From Candidula unifasciata (Eukaryota; Mollusca; Gastropoda; Stylommatophora; Geomitridae): a stretch of 64,000 nucleotides of DNA. Every line of letters starts with the position of its first letter. The first letter of the stretch is position 1. This document shows, piece after piece, positions 57,310-63,300 of the stretch. The notes beneath the pieces are model-generated. The model did no database searches. It had not been told where the DNA came from and saw nothing but the letters and a program-made list of their open reading frames with translations. The stretch spans positions 124,001-188,000 of the forward strand of contig CAJHNH020008090.1 in NCBI GenBank assembly GCA_905116865.2, given 5' to 3'. Position numbers and translations under genes: made by a program.

Positions 57310-60300
57310 GACCCCGAAACCTACACGGGGATGGCTTATTTGCATGCAGACTGTTGGTTCGTTGCATCTCAGGTAGATAAACTCTAATTTTGAAGAAAAC
57401 AACTCTAATTAGTCAACTCAAACAACATGCTTGTTAGAGAGGGGCAGTGGGTCTATTTCCCCCCCCCCCCCTCTCCACAATGGGGCCCAGGAACCCAAAG
57501 AGGAAATTTCCTGGTATCATGTGTCCCATACTTTTCATGAAATTTCTTGGTAGCATTTCAGAGTTTTTTTTTAAACCTTTTTGATTATTGTTATTTATAC
57601 AGTTGTAAGCAATCAGCAAAAACTTAATGGAACCTCTCCTTGTTATATAGTTAATGCCGGTGGCGATGGTAGTCATGTCTATCCAAAACCATCTGTCTTG
57701 TGTACTTCCAATGAATTTTGACATTGATGATCTTCCATGCCACGTGGTTAAACTGTCCAGCATCTTCTCTCTTAGTCTGCCTTTTTTCCCTTCCAGCTTT
57801 CCCACTGTCACAGTGTACTCCAGTTTTATTCCTTCTCATGATATGACTAAAGAATGTAAACTGTCTCCTTCTGATGTGGCCAAACAGTTCTCTTTGCGAG
57901 TCAATTTCTTTCAAGACATCTTATTTACTTTTTCAATCCATCCAAGGCGTTCTCATCATTCGTCTATAAAATATATATCACTCATTATTATCCTGAGGTA
58001 GGGATGAGATACCTAGTCTTATCAATGAATTCAAAATAATGGTTCTCCTACAATGGGGAGACCAAAACGGCTATGCACCGCATACATCAAATTTAACGTC
58101 ATCAACAACAAAAACTCTTATTAAATTGATAAAATGGCCTAGGGAAGACACCTAGGCTCTATTCCAGTGGATAACTTTATAATAAATCTGGGAATAAACA
58201 TTTTGCCACTTCTAAAACTAAGGTTAGCTCTAGTGGATAAAGTGCATCCACCACTTTCTTGGGGAAACAGTACGTCAAGTGGCCCGAATCTCTTTCACAG
58301 TCCAACACTTTTACCTTTCCAAAAGCCAAAGGAATTATCTTTTTCTAAGCCGCCTGCCAGGAAAATCAAATCCTAGTTAGTACAGGGTTTGTAAAACTAT
58401 ATAGATTAATTTATTAGTCATGGAACTAGAAGAAAACAGACAAGCAAATGTCGTGGTTTTAGAAGAGATCGTGGAACTGTTGATATGATTTTCGCTGCTA
58501 GACAGCTGCAAGAGAAATGTCAAGAACAGAATTCTAACATGTTTTCCACCTTTATTGATCTTACGAAAGTGTTTGACACAGTAAATCGAGATGTACTGTG
58601 GAGGATTATGGAGAAATTTGGTTGCCCACACAAGTTCATTCAGATAGTGCATCAGTTTCATGATGGCATGCAAGCAAGAGTGCAGGATAACGGTGAACTG
58701 GCAGAGTTGGTTCTCAACCACCCACATGTTATTGCTTGTATAATCATTATTGACAATCGAGAAGAACATCATTTCATGCCAACATGAACCAAGCAAATAA
58801 GATCATCTACTTGTCCTTACAATATTAAAAGACAAGACATCTTAATGTTTCTAGACTTAATAATCAGATATAGAGAGCATGGCACAATCAGGGTACTGAA
58901 CAGAAACATGGTGAGGGGACAGTATAAAATATTTCACCTGTCTTTTTTCAATTTCTTTCATCAAAGCTCTCTTCAAATTCCTTGTCTCTCTTGAACCTGC
59001 TTATTTAATCACATAAAAATGTACTAAAACTTCCTTAAGACTTAAAGAAATGGCATACATTTTGTGACGGAAACTACAATGATGATTTGTAGAATAATAT
59101 GGACTGTGAGAAAGTCAAAACACTACAGAATAAACACTGCAGAAATAAATTATTGGTACCCACCTCTTCTCTGTGGATTCTTGACAAATAGTTCAAGAAC
59201 AGATTGTCCGAGCCTCTGCCCTGTAAAAGACGAAAAGATTATGGAGAATCCATGCAAGTTTTACAGCATATCATTATCAACTTTTAGAAAATATTCCTCT
59301 ATGGTATTAAATAATTCAAGTTAGTTGCACACTATTTATCAGGATGTGGCAGGCCAACTTCAGCTTGCATTGACTGCTGTGTGGATTTACATGACAATTT
59401 TACATTATGCAGTTTGCTATTGCTTTTCTTACCCTGAGACACTCAGGCTGTCAAATTTTCAGGTGGCAGCCAGAGGGGATAAACAACAGATACTTACAAA
59501 GTGAGCTGCAGCCCATTGTGGGGGTATAATTAATTGTAAATTTGTAAAAGTTGGAACTGGTAGGCTTGGTTAACTGTACAGTGGTAATATAAGTGGTGTT
59601 TAAAATATTTCAACTGATATTTGTTATCAATTCATTAAAAAGAACTGTGCTACGAGAAAATTCTTTGAAAAAAATTTTCATAAATAGACTTTCTGTATTA
59701 CTTTCAAAACATTCCTTAGCAACTTACAATTTATCAATTCTTCACAGGTTCTTACCTAGAAGCCCAGTGAATGCAAGATATGCTGATTTTATGTCTCACT
59801 TTACTACCCCATGGTCTCTAGTGTTGAAACCCCTGGGACTGAAAGAGTTAATTAAATCTGCCTCAATAGGGATTCAAACCCGAGCCACCAGGCAAGCTTG
59901 CTAGCCATTATATGACTTGACTCCCTAGTTACAGGCACAAAATTTAAAAAATTCTGACACACATTCTGTCTCACCTCTGCAGTCTGATCCATTGCTGTCC
60001 CACCGCTTGTACCATCCACGGACACAGCCTGGGTGTTAGCTTCATTCTCCATGGTCACACAAAGCACCTGCAATGCGACTTCCACAAGTGGCTCCCGGGA
60101 ATCGGTGAACATCAGATGGTTGTAGGGTACACCATATCCAACAGGGTCATATGAACATAAGCAGTTCAGAAGTGATGTGAACAGTGGAAGAGCGTGCCTG
60201 GTACAAAAACAAGAAATAATAACACATTTATAGGTGAAGATATTTGTAACAAAAGCATACAATCAAGAACATGAAAACGGCTTTGCTTAATTTGTAAAAT

Positions 60301-63300
60301 GTGTCACTTTTTTTTTTAAATTTTACACATGGTTTAACATGTTTTCAATACCTAACCCATGTTTAACCTTATAATTGCTTTTATGTATTATATGTGTATT
60401 GAGCCAATTGCCATCATACAGGTAAATTCACCTTGAATCTTTACCTGTTTCTGTGACAACAATACAATGGCACTGCGAGGAATTACCAGGGGATCTGAGC
60501 GATGCTCAACACTCAAGGGAAGGGGGAGGCGGATATACAATCAGACAGTTTTTGGTGCCATCGGAATTGAAACTCTTCATTTGTTGTTGAAGATGGGGAC
60601 AGAGCGCTTATGAGGGTGTCCAGATTGCTATGATGTTGATTCTTAATTCAACATTTAACATATTTGTAACAACAACACATAATTAAGGACTTAAAAACAG
60701 CTTTGATATAATTTGAATCATGTCTGGGTTATTCAGTGTTAAATGAAGATTTTAGCGCTGTTTAGGTTTCCAGGCTCAGGATCAGAGTAACTTCCCTTGC
60801 CATTCATGCCTTCTTAGGTCGCTGGATCTCTCCTATGTTGCGGGGGAGTAATGTTTCCTAACTGTGAACTGTTTAACCGTTGCCGCTTTTCTCATCTTCT
60901 CACTGCTTGCTTGCGTGCTTATTTTCACGTTCTACTACCTGCACAACAATTCAGGAGTATGGAAACAGTGATATATAAAAACACCCAAGTTTCGATAGAC
61001 AAGAATCATCACACCTGCGGCGCTTCCCCCTGCAGTACTTCTTACTTGTACACAGGCGCCTGAGGCACCTGAAATAGATTTACAACAACACAACCTTCCC
61101 CAAACCGACGAACGCCAAACCAGACCATATCATAACAGCCCCACAACATAGGATAGGTCCAGCGACCTATGGGAGAATGAATAGCAAGGGAAGTTACTCT
61201 AATCCTGGGTCTGGAAACGTGAATAGGACCAAGTTTTTTAAACATTATTATGTTATACAATAACATGATATATATTTTAGCAGTTTTACTTTACTAACAT
61301 GAAATTTGAATATAGTTTTACATGTTTTAAACATGTCACATGTGTTTTTAACATTAAGCTATTAAAGTTTCATGTGTATTCAATACATTATACATTTTTT
61401 ACATGATACCTTTGTTTTTACTTTACTTATATGTGTATTTATTATTATATTGTTAACATGTTATCCACTTATATTTTTTAATTGTTATATGTGTATTCAA
61501 CATGTCATATATTTTTTTAACGTTAACAGTTTTGAATTTACTTACATGTGTTTTCAACATTTTCCACATGCTTTCAACATGATACACAGGTTGTTAACAT
61601 GTTGTATGTGGTTTTTAATATGCTCAACATATAACCTTCTCCTCATTGCATAAAGCCTGGGCAGTACTGAAGACACTACCTGTTGCCCATGCATCATGAC
61701 CCTATGCTTGGCCTGCCTTGTTACTTCCAATGGAAAAGTAGCACCAATAAGTTTGCAACAAAGCATGCTGCAGAAGCTGCTGGATCAGAACAGCAGTGCC
61801 CTGTCTGTCCACCTATTGAGGTCTACCTTCTTGATCAGCTAACAACTGTAGGCTAAAGGCATGGTCTGCCTAGCCACAACACCTAAGTTTTTAGGTTGAA
61901 TTTAATCTACCCAGGAGAAGGCGATAACTGGAATCATGAGAACTAATAGACTGAAATGGTTGGGTCATACTGAAAGAATGTCAGATGACAGAGAAGTAAA
62001 AACTTTATGCAGGAGATAGATGAATGGTCGTAGACCACGAGGCAGTTCAAGAAGACGATGGAGAGATAATATCCAGACAGACCTGCAAACACTTGGTATC
62101 ACCAATTGGAAAGAGAAGACCAACCAGAGAGATAAATGGAGCCAGGTGATATCTGCAGCAATGAACCTCAAGGCTTGGAATGCTGAGGAAGAAGAAGAGG
62201 AGGAAGAAGAAGAAGAAGAAGAAGGAGAAGGTGATAAGGCTGATACAAGTTTCTCCACCCAAAGCCATTGGCACAAGGTAAAATATCAGTTTTGGTACAT
62301 ACCACCAAATATTTAGCATTACCAGAGAACAGGCAGTAATGGCTATTGTTATACAGAACATGTTAGCATCATACAGGTCTGTTCATCCTGTAGACCTGAA
62401 ATATCCTACCTGTTTTCTGTAGATGTAAAGAACTGAATCCACTGATTGGGTAACACATGAGCATCAGCTGTAGATAATTCAGAAAAATAATACACATGTA
62501 AAGTTGTATTAAGTTAAAACAACAGCCAATCTTTTTATTTAAATGCCCTAAGTCATCATCATCAGCAATATCATCCTTTTCATAATAGTTGGGTTGTCAG
62601 TGTCCTTTGGATATTCTCTCCAGGTCAAGCTGGTGTGTTGGGGAATGAGCAGGCAGATAGGCAGGCCGGTTCTTCATCACTTGGTGGTGAACTGATGTAT
62701 GACAAGCTCGATGTTGGTGAGGGCCCTTTGGGAGCAAGTGAACAGTGCGGAATCAAAAACAGATTCTTAGGAGAATGGTACTGCGGGTTGTTACCAGGGA
62801 TCTGGCCAAAGCTCAACACTCAAAGGGAAGGCGAGACAATCGGAATTTGAACATTTCACTTGCTGCTGAAGATGGGGGACCGAGCGCTATGATGTAAATT
62901 CTTACCTTCTACTTTTCCTACTAACCCTTTCACACTGGGAAGCCGCAAATCCAACACTCCGAGTAGGTTCCAATTGCCCCAGAATGCCGCTCAAGTGTCA
63001 TTTCCACAGTGATGTTTTCACAAGACACCTAGTTAATGCCATCAGTTGTGTTTGTGCCTGTGCAGTGAATCCTTTTTTGGAGCCAGTTTGATGTATACAT
63101 TTTCCCATAAACCTCAATGACAAAAGTCATGGGAGTCACTGCATGAGGCACCTGATTCATATGTTTTTTTAGTCCGTGGAGAATACATTTGATATTTCAC
63201 TCAGTTTATGTTTACTGACTACTGACTACTCCCTTCATATAAACTTATTTTAAGGGGGTATGAGAAGGAATATGTAGATAAATTAATTTTAAACAAATTT

